Shown here: positions 6,931 to 7,337 of the stretch, piece by piece
Position numbering within the stretch: the stretch's first letter is position 1
Layout of the letters: each line of letters starts with the position of its first letter
Origin: JAQVPN01 sp036170435
GTDB lineage: Bacteria; Patescibacteriota; Gracilibacteria; BD1-5; UBA6164
Direction: 5' to 3'
Length of the DNA: 7,337 nt
Assembly: GCA_036170435.1 (NCBI GenBank)
Contig: JAVHPF010000089.1
Span: 1-7,337 of the forward strand
The notes under the pieces: model-generated
What the model was told of the DNA's origin: nothing
The model's input: only the letters and a program-made list of their open reading frames with translations
Databases searched by the model: none
Translations under genes and position numbers: made by a program

Positions 6931-7337
6931 ATGAAAAATAAACTTAAAATTATAGTATGAATAGTTATTGCTATTATTTTTTTGATAATCTACTCAGTAT
7001 TTATACAAAAAGATAATAATTCAGAATTAAATAAACCAGTGAAATTAACTACTGATGAAGTAATATCTAAGAATTATAATGGTGTTTTATCTGAGATAAA
7101 AAATGTTAAAGATATAAATAAATGTGACAAAATAGAACAAAAAAATTTATCTAATATGTGTAAGGATACTATAAAAGATAGATTTGCTCCAGAGAGGAAG
7201 TTTCTTAAATTAGATGAATGTAACGAAATTTATACTTGATCTACAGATTCACAAAAACAAGCTTTGAATATTTGTAGATATAATGTTGCACTAGCTAATA
7301 TAAAATCAAAAGAAGATATATCAAAATGTGATAAAAT
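6931..7337 (+). CDS. Membrane-anchored protein with spaced cysteines, partial (3' end outside window)
   Basis: The visible 135 residues begin MKNKLK and then a single hydrophobic helix (about 7-25) with UGA-encoded Gly10. No lipobox or signal peptidase I site is clear, so it is probably an uncleaved anchor with the rest outside the membrane. The exported part is charged and likely helical, with cysteines at 65, 77, 97, 115 and 133. A unit recurs: DINKCDKI (61-68) and DISKCDKI (129-136, last residue cut), 68 residues apart. This suggests a repeating two-cysteine helical module with possible disulfides, continuing beyond the window. I do not recognise the family and assign no function. ATG at 6931 is chosen because it opens the basic-hydrophobic anchor and follows a promoter. 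There is no Shine-Dalgarno sequence. Gly103 is also UGA. Confidence 0.8.

Noticed and set aside
2319..7337. Mollicute-like code with UGA as tryptophan
   Set aside because: Trp would replace invariant glycines in GEEAGN and GNVGIG motifs and would reach implausible levels; TGG is used normally for Trp.

Overview
The window is very AT-rich, all five genes lie on the + strand, and every one makes sense only if UGA is read as glycine. UGA falls on invariant glycines: both glycines of the GDATGHG motif of a PP2C-type phosphatase, the GEEAGN motif of a GspF/PilC protein, and the GNVGIG repeats of a fibre protein. TGG is also used normally, so UGA is not the tryptophan codon of mycoplasmas. A UGA=Gly code points to Absconditabacteria (SR1) or Gracilibacteria. 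In addition, CGG and CGA codons in the fibre protein fall where the family expects tryptophan, while arginine is written AGA (also CGT, AGG). That is the Absconditabacterales code (NCBI table 37: UGA=Gly, CGA/CGG=Trp), so I favour Absconditabacterales, a lineage of very small CPR/Patescibacteria that live attached to, or prey on, other bacteria.

Layout. 21-2294: large cytoplasmic SpoIIE/RsbU-type PP2C phosphatase between two long helical regions; its true 5' end may lie outside the window. 2319-3539: GspF/PilC inner-membrane platform protein of a type IV pilus or type II secretion-like machine, 24 nt downstream and probably co-transcribed. 3624-4313: secreted protein with three G-(Y/F)-x-Y-type motifs, with its own promoter and a strong terminator that begins at its stop codon. 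4430-6838: secreted, phage-tail-fibre-like protein with five GNVGIG-type repeats and a C-terminal self-cleaving S74 (endosialidase chaperone) domain, with its own promoter. 6931 to the window end: N-terminally membrane-anchored protein with regularly spaced cysteines, cut by the window edge.

Taken together, the window looks like cell-surface and attachment equipment: a pilus platform with a possible phosphatase-based regulator, then three separately transcribed exported or anchored proteins, one a trimeric fibre that could serve as an adhesin. A functional link between the genes is inference from order and export signals. No gene start is preceded by a clear Shine-Dalgarno sequence. There is no gene-free stretch above 300 bases (the intergenic gaps are 24, 84, 116 and 92 nt). 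I see no tRNA, rRNA, CRISPR array or insertion sequence.
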